Part shown: positions 13,480 through 27,883 of the stretch, in pieces
How the letters are laid out: every line of letters starts with the position of its first letter
How positions within the stretch are numbered: the stretch's first letter is position 1
DNA from: Solenopsis invicta
Taxonomy: Eukaryota > Arthropoda > Insecta > Hymenoptera > Formicidae
DNA length: 64,000 nt
Assembly: GCF_016802725.1 (NCBI RefSeq)
Contig: NC_052664.1
Location: 12,798,016-12,862,015, forward strand
Direction of reading: 5' to 3'
Notes under the pieces: generated by a model
Databases searched by the model: none
The model's input: the letters and a program-made list of their open reading frames with translations, nothing else
What the model was told of the DNA's origin: nothing
Translations under genes and position numbers: made by a program

Positions 13480-14920
13480 ATCTGAAATGCGAATTAGCAG
13501 AAACAATTATTCGGCACGGTAGATCTTCGCGGGGCCTCAGAAAAACCGTCATCGCGCGCGTTTACCCAGGAATGAATCTTCATATCTGGTGTGTGGTGGT
13601 GACTAACATGTCCGTGTGTTTGTTTGTGTGCCAGCAGGTGGCCTGTGACGTTGTGACCGTGTACTCTCGATCGGAGTCGCCGTGCCATGTCAGTCTCAGT
13701 CAGTCAAATCGGTATCGGTCGTTCGCTCGACCGGTCAATCGATCAGTCACGATTCCCCGGTCAGTCTCTCGATCAGTCTATCTGTGTCTGTCGGTGCCTG
13801 TACAAAGAACAACACCCGCCCACACGCTCTCACTTCTGCCGTAAGATCCTCCGCCTTGTCAACCTCTTCTCTATCTCTTCATCTCATCCCTTCAACTTTT
13901 CGCGCATCCATATCGCCCATCCACCAAGTCGCGACGTCATTCATACTTCGCGATCGCACCGAGAGGATCGCCTCGTCGATTTTCGAGTGGTCGCTCGTCC
14001 TCTCGATCGCAGCCGCACATATAAAACACCGGACAAATCCTCGGACATGCAAGAGAATTCACGACACTGCTGGGCGAGCGAAAAGTCGTGACCGAGAAAG
14101 TGCAGGAGGAGCATGATGAGGAAGGCCGAGAAAGTGGGACGGAAAGGAGGACGATGCACCGGCGACCGACCTGGGCTCCTCGAACGAAGCTAACGCGCTA
14201 TGTTAACTGTCTGTCCAATCTTTCCCCTCTGTGTATATACAGATATATAAATATATTATGCATATATGTACATACGCATATATGTGTACGTGTGTATGGT
14301 ACGTGCGTGTGTTTGAGAGCGCGACGAGGATTCTCGTGGTTGACTAACGGTAGGCGATGACGCTCCACGTCTCTCACGGTTGAAAGAGGACGAAGGGACA
14401 AGCGAGGAACACGCGGCGCGAGCTGTGCAAGAAATTTTTCTTATACATAACTATACATATACATAGTTATACATACATGTTCATAAATCGAATTAACGAC
14501 TGAGAACTATTTTTATCGGCTCTACTATCGGGATCGCTGTCAATGCCTCGCAGCGCCTATTTATATACATAAATATACATACGCATACGTGTGTATCGCG
14601 GCAAATTTGGGCGTGTAGACGAAATATGTGTGCATGAGGAGAGACGGAGGCTGGAAAGGGAAACGCGAAAGGACGAACAATGAACATCGTGCGGAACCGA
14701 TGCGCGTGCGATTCTTAGGCGTAAATCATGCAAATATACCAAAAACGAAACGGATACAAAGAATTAAGCAAAAGAAAAAAACACAACCGATAGATAGCGA
14801 AGATACGAATATAAGAGACATTTTGTAGTAATGACTCTCTTTGTGATAAGATTGCATCGTACCAGGGGACCGTGGTCCCAAACTGAAACTGGGCCGGACT
14901 CGCTCAGGAATAGCACATCA
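13480..14920. other. GC-richer non-coding tract after the Bruno-type gene
   Basis: This stretch is clearly richer in CpG than its surroundings. Several open frames overlap on both strands, but their translations are low-complexity (Ser/Arg-rich) and unlike any family I know. It contains TATAAAA near 14021 and alternating purine-pyrimidine runs (about 14230-14310). It could be a distal part of the Bruno 3' UTR, or a separate promoter or non-coding RNA. Confidence 0.45.
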
Positions 14921-17887
14921 GGCGTAACACATTCGTGCATCCAGTTCTGTATCACCATCAAAGACACTTCGCGAATGTAGACAAGTACGTGAGATGCGAC
15001 AAATTTTTAACGAATTTTAATATCAGACGAGTTTCCCGACCGCACACTTGCATCGTTTTCTTCGTCGAATTCATGAATTGCACTTTATGCAATTAAGGAT
15101 AGATCTTTACAAGAATTAGGTATGGGACCGATCGGATAGGTTGTCTGGATCAATTAAATGAGCCAAAAATTTCATCGAAGCGATATATGAAAATGAAAAA
15201 AGAGATTACTATAATAATTGCGAAACAATTTCGCAATCAGAAAAAAGAGATTTACTCGAGTAGGCTTGCATCAATACACAAGATATTTTGGAATAATTCA
15301 TTCTTGACATTGAACATGAATTTGTTTATTGGAACGGAAAAATGTTTTAATTTTTCACAATTTTTGTCGATCATGAACCGACTTGTTAAAATTTTGGATA
15401 ATTAAATCAACAAACAAAAACATGTCTAAAGTATAAGAAACGTAAGATTTTGCGTTATTTCTAAAATGATTTATGATTGCAGTTCGTGTTATAATTTATG
15501 GAGATATAAATTTATCAATATTTACGTTGCAGCTAATGCAATTGACTTTGATTAAAATGGATTTATATGTCTTACTTTCAAGTACAAATAAGATAAATGA
15601 TTGAATTTAGAATGGAATATTTCTGAAATTACATGATAAAATAAACATAATTAATATAAATATCTTCATCCGGATGAATGTCGCGAAAATTGGTTGTATT
15701 GGACGAAGCTGTGCGACGATTGTATTCGAACGAAACAAATCAAGATGCAAGGATATACAGGGTTAGTGATTAAACGATGTCATTTTAAGTACTCTAGTCT
15801 GAATATAAAAATGCCTTCATCGTTAATTTAATATGAAAATGTGAGACATTTTTAAAAATCGATCGCGCATAATTAGATTACGTCACTTAACATTTATCAT
15901 TTTATAGAATCTAAATTAATACAAAATAGATTTCTTCTCTCATATATAATTCATACTTTGCAGTTATTACTTTCTACTTATTTGGATCTTACATCTTACA
16001 TATATGATGATGAAAAAAGTATTAATAAACAAATTTATTATAATAATTTGATACTTTTCAAAACAAGTTTCTTTAAAAAAATTATAACAAATCTTAAAAA
16101 AAGTGTGTTTTAAACTTTGAGTGAATCCTAATCCCTTTATAAAATTATTTAGAAATATTAAAATAATAACGTTCATGAAATATTAGTTGTTTAATTACTT
16201 TATAGGAAACACATTTAAAACAAGAAAGAAATTCAGAAACTACTTAAAAATATCTAAAAAAAAAACGTATTTACCTCTCAGACTTTTAGATCTTTATCTT
16301 TTTAGGTATATCTTTATTTTTTATTTTTTATTTTTTATGTGTTAAACGCACGAGTATTGGAAATATTGTCTCAATACATTTTCTATTTTCCATGATTTTG
16401 AAATCATTAAAAATCACATTTCTCGAAGTTTGCCCATCGTATTACTCAAACAATAGAATCTTGCGCAACTTTCACTTACTATTGTCATGTCATTTTTGAT
16501 AGTCGCAATCCACACTTTCAGTTTCGATAAAACATATATCCTTTGATTTGTTTTTTTTTCTCGCATAGTCTTGTCTATGTTAAATAAAACAAGTTTGCGT
16601 GCACTCAGTTATTGAATGGCAGTAAATATTTTCGTTATTTAAAAAAAAATAATTATAATGTTTTACATTTTTTTGAGGATATTTTACATAAAATAGACAG
16701 TGTTAATTCTGTCTTGAGAGTGCAATAAAAAAATAGTATAGACATTTACATGACATTTACATTATTCGAGTTTTAAGTGGATTCAGATTTATTATTGTAG
16801 ATTTTTCGAGATATTCTTAAAAATAGTAACATTTGTAATGTCACATTATATATTTTATTATTGTCATTTACGATTAAGTGTACGTAACTTTGTTTTGTCA
16901 TCGGCAACATTAACATGCACACGTGCGTCAGACCAAATAAACGGAGCACCGCGTCATTACATTAAAATATATGCAAACGGACAATGTTACCCTACATTTG
17001 CGATTGTCTCTTTGAGTAGATAACGTCGTGCTCCATACGAATTACCAAAGATGTGTCTTTAATTAATTGATGTACTTACGCAACACTAACGACTAATCCA
17101 GGCCAGTGTTAAATGTCTACGCATGAGTATGCGCTATTTACGTATAAAATACTTATATTATTGCCTCATATGTAATGATAAATAACAAGATCAACATTCT
17201 TATTACTAAATTATGTGTGCTTAGAAGCATAGAGTAGATTTAATTATATCGGAATATTTTATTCTTATGTACATGCTAAAAATGAAAAAATTATTTGGTC
17301 ATCTTTTAAATCAATTTAAGTTTGAATTTCAAGCAAATTTTTTGCGACTATAAATTACAAAGTCGAAACTTTCCAAAGACAACATTAGAAACAGACGGAA
17401 AAATTAGATAAAGCTTCAAAATAGCTTTTCTGGTATGCACACAAATGATTATCAGATATAATTTTAGAATTATACGTAGACTATTACAAATTTTATAAAG
17501 GAATAGGTTTGACGTTCAACACTTAAGTTATATGTGGATGATTAACACTGATCTACAGCGATTAAATCGATTAACTAACAATAGGAAATGAGCACGCGTG
17601 CACATTAGTCTTGTGCGTTTATACAAATAGAGCCTAGTCACAAATATCATTTAATGATTGAAAAATCGCTTCTATGTTCGTGTCATTTTCATTATTGTTC
17701 TTCAGCACGTGCGTTGACACTGTTGTTAGTGCTATGTTTATTATGGCTATTATTATTGCTATGTTTATCTTTACTAGTTATATCTGTTGTTCTAATTTGA
17801 TTACTATTATAAGAATTATTAATACTATTATCATTATACGATCATTATTTTATTACTAGTATTATATGCTTATATTATTAGTACTCC

Positions 17888-17916
17888 TGCCAATGATGGT
17901 AATACCATCGTTGGCA
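17888..17916 (+). other. 13-bp-stem hairpin
   Basis: Arms TGCCAATGATGGT and ACCATCGTTGGCA, separated by AAT, pair along all 13 positions. The single difference is tolerated as a U-G pair if transcribed from the plus strand. Confidence 0.8.
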
Positions 17917-19734
17917 TTTATTATTACTATTATGACTATTACTTCTGTTATTTTTATATGTATTATTACCAGCACTTTGCGCGCGATAGCGATCGCGATT
18001 ATCATCTCTTACTGTTGCTAATATCGATCGCTCGCTAATTTAGTGCTGCAATGGCAGACTATCACGTTTAAGTCAAAATTATTAAGTATTTTTATCTTTG
18101 TTTTTACAGAACGATAGTATACGAAGAATGATTTCATTTGCTGTAAAAACGAATTACGTACCTCATTAAACAGGTCAAATAAGGATCACTTGTTGAGACG
18201 GTTATAAAGTTATAATACATTATAATAGTATGGGATAATGTATTTATTTAAGTCATTATGAGATAAATGACTTATTTTTTGTGTCTGTTTCTTATATTAA
18301 TCATTCAAACATTAGATACTAATTAGTTGATAAAAGTGAAATGTAACATTAAAAATTTTTTTCACTATTTATCAAAATGCAAATGTTAGTGACAAATCAT
18401 GCAAAATACTATCATTTTTTATATAAGAAATATAAATACAGAGATTTTGATATCTTAAAGAAACAGAAATGAATCGACAGATATTTTGTGTATTACAAAT
18501 TTTTTTTTGTTCTTATTTAACTAGATAATATTTAGTTTTATATTGTTAATCCTATTAATGTTATAAACAATGCTTAATTGATTTTGCGCCATATTAATAA
18601 GTTTTCTTTACTTTTTCTCTTTCGCATACAAGCCGATCAATTTGGTGATCCTATTCGACTAATAATTCAATGGTACATCTATCCGAATTATTATTACACG
18701 ATTTTTACAATCGTAATCTAAATCTGTTGATAGAATATGTTTTTGTTTTTAAATGTTTGAGCTATTACCTCGTAAGATTACTGTTATACTGTTGAGTATA
18801 TCGTATTTGCGTCGTTAACAATATCGTGCTTCTTTATTTTTGTTTTCTTATATGCTACATCGATTTTTTGTTCTTTTTTTTTTAATTTGTTCGTCCACCG
18901 CGTTTCTCTCCTCTGATGTAAAATGTATATCTTTTTTTGTTAAAAGATGGGAACGCGCCACTATCAGAGTTATTTAGATGATGAAAGTCCACTTAAATGT
19001 GCTTTTGCTCTTGATTTTAATATGTTGAGTGTCGGTTATATAAATAAAATTTTGGTGAAGTCACATTTAATCTTGCAGACAAAGAAATAATAACAAAATT
19101 AATCAAGGTTAGTAATTTGTTTATTATTAAATTGTTCATGGTTAATCGAAATCGAAAAGTTGACAGCAGAAATGAATATTTATATGAAAATAATATACGG
19201 AATATATGGGGAATCGAAATTCTATCAATATATCAAATATTTGTGCCAAGTACTCAACATGTTAAATACTATTGCTTCAATTGTTGCAAATGGTACAGTA
19301 TTCAGTACTTAAACAATTGCAAAAAGTACTTAAACATGTAAAGAATAATTTATCAAGCCATAAATTTTAAGAATAATATTTTTATACTATTACTAACTCA
19401 TGTTTACTCTCAAATAATTAAAATATTTTATCAATAACTATGTTGTAGTTTACATGAGACAAATTATTATTTCAAATGGATATTACCAACATCTATGTAA
19501 CTTAAAAGTTACGAACATCATTGAAATGATTCTAAAGGCGTGATTAATCCCACTCTTTTAATTAGATCGATTTAACCATCGACAATCGTGAAGAGCAATC
19601 GTGAATGCGAACAGACTATCGAGACTTATTGCTGTAATTACGTGCACATTAGCAATTTTTTGCATTCGCGCATCTGTACGTGGCACGTATGGACGTGCAT
19701 TTGTGTTCGGGCATTAAATGTATGTTTTTCTTGT

Positions 19735-19778
19735 GTGTATACATCTCTGTATAGATGTAGAATATACAGAGTATACAC
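19735..19778 (+). other. imperfect hairpin of 15 bp
   Basis: GTGTATAC and TCTGTAT (separated by a 3-nt bulge) pair with ATACAGA and GTATACAC across an 11-nt loop. It lies in alternating T/G/A/C sequence, which raises the chance expectation of such palindromes. Confidence 0.55.
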
Positions 19779-21870
19779 GGATGTGTATACATACGACCTG
19801 AGTGTTACGTACTCGATGGTATTCGCCTTCTGTCGCCGCGTGTAATGCCGCTTTGCGTTTATTCTTGATCTTTTTTTTGATTTGGTTTTTTTTTTATTTC
19901 TCTATTTTGCCTTTTATTTAATGGCTATTGTTCAACCTTAAATGGTCGGCGGCGGAACCGCGGAGATTGTCGACGTGTATCGTTAAATATACTTATATAT
20001 TTTCTTTTCTCTGTTTTGCTTAATCTACAATGCGATCAGCATGTGGCGTATGTTGAAAATAACAATACATATATTTATTTTGTTGTTTTAATTTTTTTTC
20101 TTCGCTTTACTACCATTCCTATAATCCTGATCCTTGGACTGCCGTATTTGACCACCGCTTTATCGAAAAGTCGTAGAAAAGCTGCAAAGTATTTAACCAT
20201 CTTTTTTAATGTATGTACACTATAGGTTCGATTTTTAATCCCTTAACAACAGAATCTCTTTTAAAATACATAAAAATCAATGAATCAGTAATTTGATACT
20301 GATACTGAGCGCGATAACAATGTTATTGATTATTAACATCGAATAGTAAAATTTTGGATTTGTAATCTTACTTAAGGGTTTAATTCATCGTAAATGAGTA
20401 GCTTTATACACGTATTTTTTGCATTGTACATAACTATATGTGTACTGCGTGCTCCAAAGACACTAACGATACAATTCTAGCAAATGAAAGAAATGTATAC
20501 GAATAATTATATTTTTTAAGTAGCATAATTCGTATAATTTTGTACGATTTTTTATTTCTTTATATTCACGTGGAGTAAAGTTTACTTCACAATTATATTC
20601 AATATAAATTTTATTTTAAAAGACGACAAATTTTTAAAAATTGAATCGAAACACTTATTTTTAATCTCGTCTGTTGACTTCGAGGTGTGATATGATCTAC
20701 TTCTTATGTCAATTCAAGAATAGATAGTCACATTTTTTAAAACACAAAAATTTAAAGAAATAAATTTAATATGATTCGACCTATCACTAGCTCAATGAAA
20801 TCAATATTCTTTTTTAAAAGAAAGTTCGTTCAGACGTACAACGCACAGCATTTCCAAAATAAACACAAAATAAACCACTTTATTATTTTAAAGTCATTCA
20901 ACGTATGTTCTTTTTTTAATACTTTTTTTTATTCATTCAGCTGTTATTTATAATAATTCGATTTTCATTCAGATATAAAATTTGTAACAAACAATTGCTT
21001 TTTTTCTGCACTATTTTTTACTCAAATATTTGTGTTATTTTTTACGTACGATCGTTACAATTTCGTTTCTTTGTCATTGATATATGAATATCAAGATTTA
21101 CAACGCGAAAAGATTAATAGATAAAAATAAAAATGTTCTAGTGACTGATTTAAATGACTTGATTCAGTGACTTTCGAAAACTTAAATCGTTTATACTTTA
21201 ATCTAATAATATAATAATGAAAATATTCTAGATATTTTCGCAATTAGAGAAAAGCTAACAGGAAATATCACTCTTTTATCATAATCTCACTTTTATACGT
21301 TTTGTATATACATCAACAAAATCATCAGTCATTTAGTGCGACCGAAAATAGTCGTAATACTTGTTTTCAGAAAGTCATTTTATTTTTGCGACTTTCAAAT
21401 TAAGTATAAGATTATTACTTTCATTTTATTTTTAATTATATACATTAATTAAATTAATATATGTGCAATTTCTATTAAGTTCCTATAATGGAGTCATGTC
21501 GACGTTGAAAGCAGTATTACTTCAAGTTGGGATGCAATCTAAATCCAATACTTAACACACGTACATTGGGGACTTGACATAAAAAAATCTGTAAGCATTA
21601 TATTTTTAGAAAATTACTTTTCGTTATAAAAGATTACGTGCCAAGACATATTGATTGCATTGCAAAAGCTGCAGATGTTGATAAAAACATTCGTGAAGTA
21701 CAAAATGAGCGTAAAGAACTTTTTATAAATAAATAAAATACAAAAAATATTTCACATTGTATAAGTTTTTTTGGATTCCTTTCCTGGATATTAACAATCT
21801 TTTTTATGTGTCAAGCTTTCGACTATATAAGTATGCACAAGTTGTGATCTTTTTTTGTCGCTCATGCTAC

Positions 21871-21945
21871 AGAGAAAGAGAGAGAGAGAGAGAGGGTAAG
21901 AGAGAAAGAGTGAAAGAGAGAGAGAAAAAGAGATGAAAATATGAG
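21871..21945. repeat. GA-rich microsatellite
   Basis: Interrupted array of AG units (mainly 21871-21897, then degenerate AG/AAAG). Confidence 0.9.
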
Positions 21946-24014
21946 AGAATATGAATTGTACAGAATCCGCACGCACATCCGCAACAATCATTCGACGAAT
22001 TAGTATGTAGACTGTACATAGGTCATACCTAGTTCGTAAGAATATTTTTTGTACGCAGCAAAATCCCGAGTGAGTTACATCGTTATACGATCTGCCACGG
22101 TTCTGAAAGTAACGTGTGTTCACAGTGGCGCAAAGAAGACCGATGCTCAGATTCACTTTTAATGAACCAATCTTAATAAATTTGTTGGATTTACTGTGCA
22201 TCGATATTTTATGGATATCACACAATACAATGACAAACAGTCAAACTAGAATTACAATCATTTTCTGTCACTCTATGTTTTTTATTTATCATTAAATAAT
22301 TGCGAAAGACACATATTTATACATATGTTTACATATTTATATTTACGAACGTATTAAGAATAAAAAAGAATAAAAACTGTCCTTTACATGGTGAGAAAAT
22401 ATTAATTTTTTTTTAGTGAGCTTTTTTACTAAAAAACTTATTTTAGCAATGCCTGATTTGAGTTTCTTAGAAATCAATTTTAAAAACATTAATTTAAAGA
22501 CAATGCAATTTGTTTTTATTAATAATACCATTTAAAATAAAGTTGTGATGAATGAGGCTGTTATTGAATTTATTATTATTGATTAAAGTAAAACGTTCTG
22601 AAATATTAAACAATTTCTTGTACAGATTTTTTTGAAAAATATATTTAATTGAGAATTTCAATATTAATCTCAACTTTCTTTCTATTATTAATATTGAAGC
22701 TTAATTGTAATATTTATTAAAGACTTAATAAAGAAGACATTTGAGATTAATATAATAAGTTTTTACGTGGCTGTCCAAATATAGGTGCATGTTACTGTCC
22801 GGGGTTACTGGAACGTTTACCTTACTCTATTAATAAAAATAAACTGTCTTAAACAATTATATCCTTCTCCGATATAATTTCCTTGTTCAACAAAAGAATT
22901 TCAAATATGTATCGACGCATCGGTTGAAACTAGCGACGGCTGTTGAGTTTGTTACTCTTATCATGTAAATATCAGTCATAACGTTGCGTGTTTAACTTGT
23001 AGAGACGAGTCCATGTAACTACTGTAAATAGCAATGTTAAACGGACCACGATGCGCGTTCCCGCCTTTAACGGAACTCCGCCACTGTGTACACGCGTCAG
23101 CGATTATTCCCGGGTGGGTGCATGGAAGCATATGGAAATGTTGGAAGTCTACGCATAGTCTACGTGCAGAATATCTGAAGCGTCACTCACTCAAATTATG
23201 GCTCGTATTCGTGCTTCATTTAGTGTTAAATGTGGCTATATAATTTTCAATCTGTAATAACATTAAACGCGACACTCAGACAAATAAAACTTGAAACTAA
23301 ACTGCCACACTTAGCGATAAATATATAATAGCTATTATCTAATTTAATATCAAAGTGGTAATTTAGCATTGGATATTCTATGTAAAGTGACTCGATATTC
23401 TAAAAATATTAAAGGCAGAGAAAAATATTATAAAGAAACATGTTTTGATATCAATCTTTATAATATTAAACATATTTTTTTCTATATGGAACTTCTTCTA
23501 TCTGCAGTAAATTTTCTCCTGAAGAATATTGATCTTTGTGGTCCTACTTCATACAATATCTTTTGTATATTCTATGCGCAGACTATTGTTCATATGTGAA
23601 TGTTCGACGAAGAATTTGAGAATAAACAATGAGGTATACATATAGAAAGAAAAATTATAAAGTTAACGCGTTAATGGTCTTTCTTTGCATTACAAGGTAT
23701 ATCTTCAAACCGTTCTTTGGATCTTACAAATTGCATTCATCGATGGAGAAGAGGTACAACAATGAAACTCGTTATCGATAGCTGTCGATTAATTGTTAAT
23801 CTCGTCCGTAATTCGCTTTCAATAAATTTGTAACTAATTTAAGCGTTTAAAGAATTACACTTAAGTCAGCAAATAATTGCATCTGCAATTAAAAATTTCT
23901 CAGCTAACTGAAATTAAGAATAATTATCTCTGAAATGTATGTCGTTCTCGATGTTCGATTTCTATGATGGGGGTTCTTTCTAGACCGCAATTGGACGAAA
24001 CTCGTGCAAATACA

Positions 24015-24075
24015 CCCACACACATACACACACATATACATATATATGTGTGCGTGTGTGTGTGTGTGTGTATTT
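24015..24075. repeat. CA/TG compound microsatellite
   Basis: ACAC-rich units run through a short TATA centre into TGTG units, giving an overall inverted-repeat arrangement that could fold on itself. Confidence 0.9.
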
Positions 24076-24140
24076 CGAATTTATGATGTCATGCTAACAT
24101 ATTTTATAATTTTCTAATTAAATAAAAAGAGGATATTTAA

Positions 24141-24425
24141 ACTGAGAAAAAAGTCAAAATATTAACAAGCAAATGTTACTTGTGACGTTTCTTCGATTTC
24201 TTGGTTATAAACGAATTTGATTGTGATGACAAAATTGTGATGACATTTTTGTGAAATACATTATTTCTTTGAAATGTATCTCATTTTTTAATTACTTAAT
24301 TTATTTATTTATTACTAAGAATAAAATTTTATGTCACCGTATATAAGTAAAGATTTATTTCAGTGCAATAAATTTATGTCCTATAAATAAATTTTAAAGT
24401 ATTTTCTTTTCAGTTTATTATTTAA
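24141..24425 (+). repeat. dispersed repeat, copy 1
   Basis: This segment aligns colinearly with 51406-51655. Shared blocks include ACTGA followed by a poly(A) run and AAGTCAA, AAATGTT-CTTGTGA, TCTCATTTTTTA, AGGAATAAAATTTTAT or close variants, and ATAAATTTT with A or C after it. No protein coding is visible, so it is a non-autonomous transposon or its remnant. Confidence 0.65.
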
Positions 24426-25306
24426 AGCGATTAAAAAAAAATTTTTTTATATTAGATATAAGCTGTTACTCTTTTATATTTATGAATTTATTTTTTTATC
24501 GCGTCTAGAATCGACTCCACACATTACTGTATAAATATATTGACTCGTAAAGTCGGTTATGTAAACCCGATTTACTTGAAAGAAAATGCGAATCAACCAA
24601 TTCATACAATTTTAACGAAAAATAAAGCACCTTCATTTTGGAAGTGTCATAACATTCGAAACGGCTAATTGAAAGGTTTTTCGCTTTTTCGAGTTCACGT
24701 GCGAATTCGTGAACTAGTTAAATTATTTTTACTTATGATAGAACCTAGTAAATCAAATTAAATTGTTATTATGTAGCAGAACAAATGTTAATTTTACTCA
24801 AGTTTACTGTTTACGAAATGTATTTGTCACAAAAATTTAACTGTATCCCTGAGTGTGCACATTATTAGATGACAGTTTTTTATAATTAATTTATTAACGT
24901 ATTTATTATTAAAATTTTGCCTAAATGATGCAGCCTAATCGAGAAAGTTATGTTGGGAATACTAACAAGTAGTGATCAGTTAGGAACAAATCTGCGTGTG
25001 CGTACACATTTTATTTCTGTCTCGAAAAAGTGATTCTGACTGCGAGATTGTTAAAATCGGAAGATAAATTTTTAGATTAACTTAATTTCGCTGACACGGG
25101 TGATAATAAAAGATTTGCACATATGTAGTATATCTCTGACAGCGTCAATTTATTATTTCGTTGTCTTTTAGCTTTAATGAAAAGATGATTGCTTTATGAT
25201 CGCAATATTAATTTGTGATAATTATGTTATCAATAATAACGCGAGTCTATCATCTAATGTTCATATTAAACACACTTAACATAACTAAAATTTGATGCGT
25301 GCATTG

Positions 25307-25567
<261 letters not shown>

Positions 25568-26587
25568 ATAATGATGTTTTAGATTCGCGTTTATTATTTT
25601 TAATTAATATAGTCATAAAGTAATATTGCAATTGTAATAATCTTTATGGCAATTTAATAAGCATGAGTGCAAAAATGATTGCAGAAGCACTTCATAAAAT
25701 TGCAAAAAAATATTAGTAAATACATTTACTAAAAAAATGCACTTTTTGCAAAAATATACCAGTTTAAAAAAATAATTTTTTAAAAGATAATCAATATAAT
25801 AAAAACAAATTTCTATTTAAATTTTTTGTAACTCAGAAGAGAATTTTGAACTTATTACCAGAGTAAAGTATTAAAAACAAAACTTTTTTTATTAATTTTA
25901 ATTTATAAAGCATATCATTTTTTTGAACTGAATTGCACCTCATGTATCTATAAATTTGCCGATCGACTTTAACAAGAGTAGCATTATTTGAGGTAATTGA
26001 TCGTTCGAGGAAAAAAAACACATATAATTTTCAAAAAATATACGTAGCCAATTATATAAAAAAATGTACAAAAGCCAGCTTAATATGTTTTTTAAGTGCG
26101 TGATAATTGGAAATACTATTCTTGTCTCTAAATGCTACTTAATGAAGATATTTTTAACTTTTTTAGCCAAAAGATGAATACTTGAATATTTTGAATAAAA
26201 TACAATTTTTTGTTAAATTTAGAACATGAATTTCAAGTTATCATCATATCTACACTTAAAAGTTAGGAAAAATAATGATTTTCAATTATGATACATTCTT
26301 CTTTTTACTTCTTTAAGATTTCCACCGACGATCAAGATTGTGGATTGCCGATGATATATAGTTTTTACGAGAAACGAGCTAGAATAAATAGAGTATGAGC
26401 AAGATGAGTTGCGAAGTGAAGGTTGGGTGTCTTTGATGTACTATCACGGTGTCTTGCAGAGTTTTGTGTAATCATTGTAACGACGGTGACGATCGCGCAC
26501 GATCGAACAACTCTCATCGACATAGTAATTAACACGACTTTTAGGATAGCGTAACATTTATCGGGCAAGCTACGAGTTACGGTGTTA

Positions 26588-26715
26588 AGTGGGTGTGTAT
26601 GTGTGTATGTGTGTATACGTACATATACACATATAACACATACACATACACATATATCTACATATACACATATGTATGTATGCGTACATGCATGTATGTA
26701 TACACATATACATAG
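26588..26715. repeat. alternating purine-pyrimidine repeat tract
   Basis: TG/TA units are followed by CA/TA units in reverse orientation, giving a long imperfect inverted repeat of degenerate dinucleotide and hexanucleotide units. Confidence 0.8.
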
Positions 26716-27883
26716 CAAACTTTTAGATTTTATATATCGCGTGTGTGAGAACGTGCGGCAGCGAGATGTGTCCGTGTAAATGCGTGTAAGCGCGCGCCAC
26801 AGAATTTAGGTTCGGCAAGTTAATAAATCGTATTTTCGAAATAAATCTTGTTCTATAAATTTGTGTATCCCCTTAGTCCTACCTTTTAATTCATTTCTAT
26901 AAGAGTAGAAAATCGGCCAAAATTTTCGAAAAATTTCGTTAACGTATGCAATATGCTTTTATAAACTTGAGTTCTGAAATATTTTATTATATTATGAATG
27001 AATTTATTATTAAAAATTTATATAATCTAATCGAATTTAATGTTAACAAACTGTTCGGTACATAACCGACATAATGATTTGCGCTGGACACCGATCATAA
27101 ACGAATTCAAAAAACTTTGATCACAGTCAAAAGCACAAGAATAAAGAAAATAACATCAATTAAACGAAACGTGTTATATAAATTATTATAATTAAAAATT
27201 AATAGAAATGTTTAACTTTATAATTTTTGTTAGAGTTAATTAAATGAAACAGTAATAAATTAATTTATTGTGTGTTAGTAAGACAAAATAATCTTTAATA
27301 TTATTTAAAAATTATGTAGCTTAATAATAGTATAATAATAAAAGATTTAGTTTATTCTTAAATAATAATAAATTTTATGACAAAAAGTTATTCATTTACT
27401 ACATACGATATGTACGTTTTCCAGTAAAAGACACATTTGATATAATTTAAAACAGTTAATCATTTTATTCTTGTTGTTTGCTAATGTTGAACAAGGATGA
27501 AATAATTTGCACTGTTACACTGAGTAAATTTGTTTTTTGTGGAACATGCATAATTCATCTATAGCTTATAAAGCATACAAATTTTAAATGTAAGCGCGTG
27601 TACAATTCTCAATATGGCTACGATCACGTGATCTTGTCACCCGCTAATCAAAGATGCCGACGCTCAGTGTCGGAACTGATAAGTTTACGAACGCAGCTTT
27701 AGTATCATAAATGAATTATATAGTTCCATAACCTTGTATTTCTTACCTCTATGAAATCAACAGACAGAAATTCTTAACCTAATGTGTACTTGTCAATATT
27801 TTACATCATAATACATACAAAGTAACACAAGTTCTTAATCAATATAAAAAATATTTTATTAATAGTATTTTATAAATAGTAAT

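Noticed and set aside
13682..14116. 144-codon open frame, Ser/Arg-rich
   Set aside because: Low-complexity translation overlapped by equally long frames in other phases; it lies in GC-rich sequence after the Bruno gene with no family resemblance.
21791..22225. 144-codon minus-strand frame
   Set aside because: Its central part is the translated GA microsatellite (Ser-Leu repeats); no splice or homology support.
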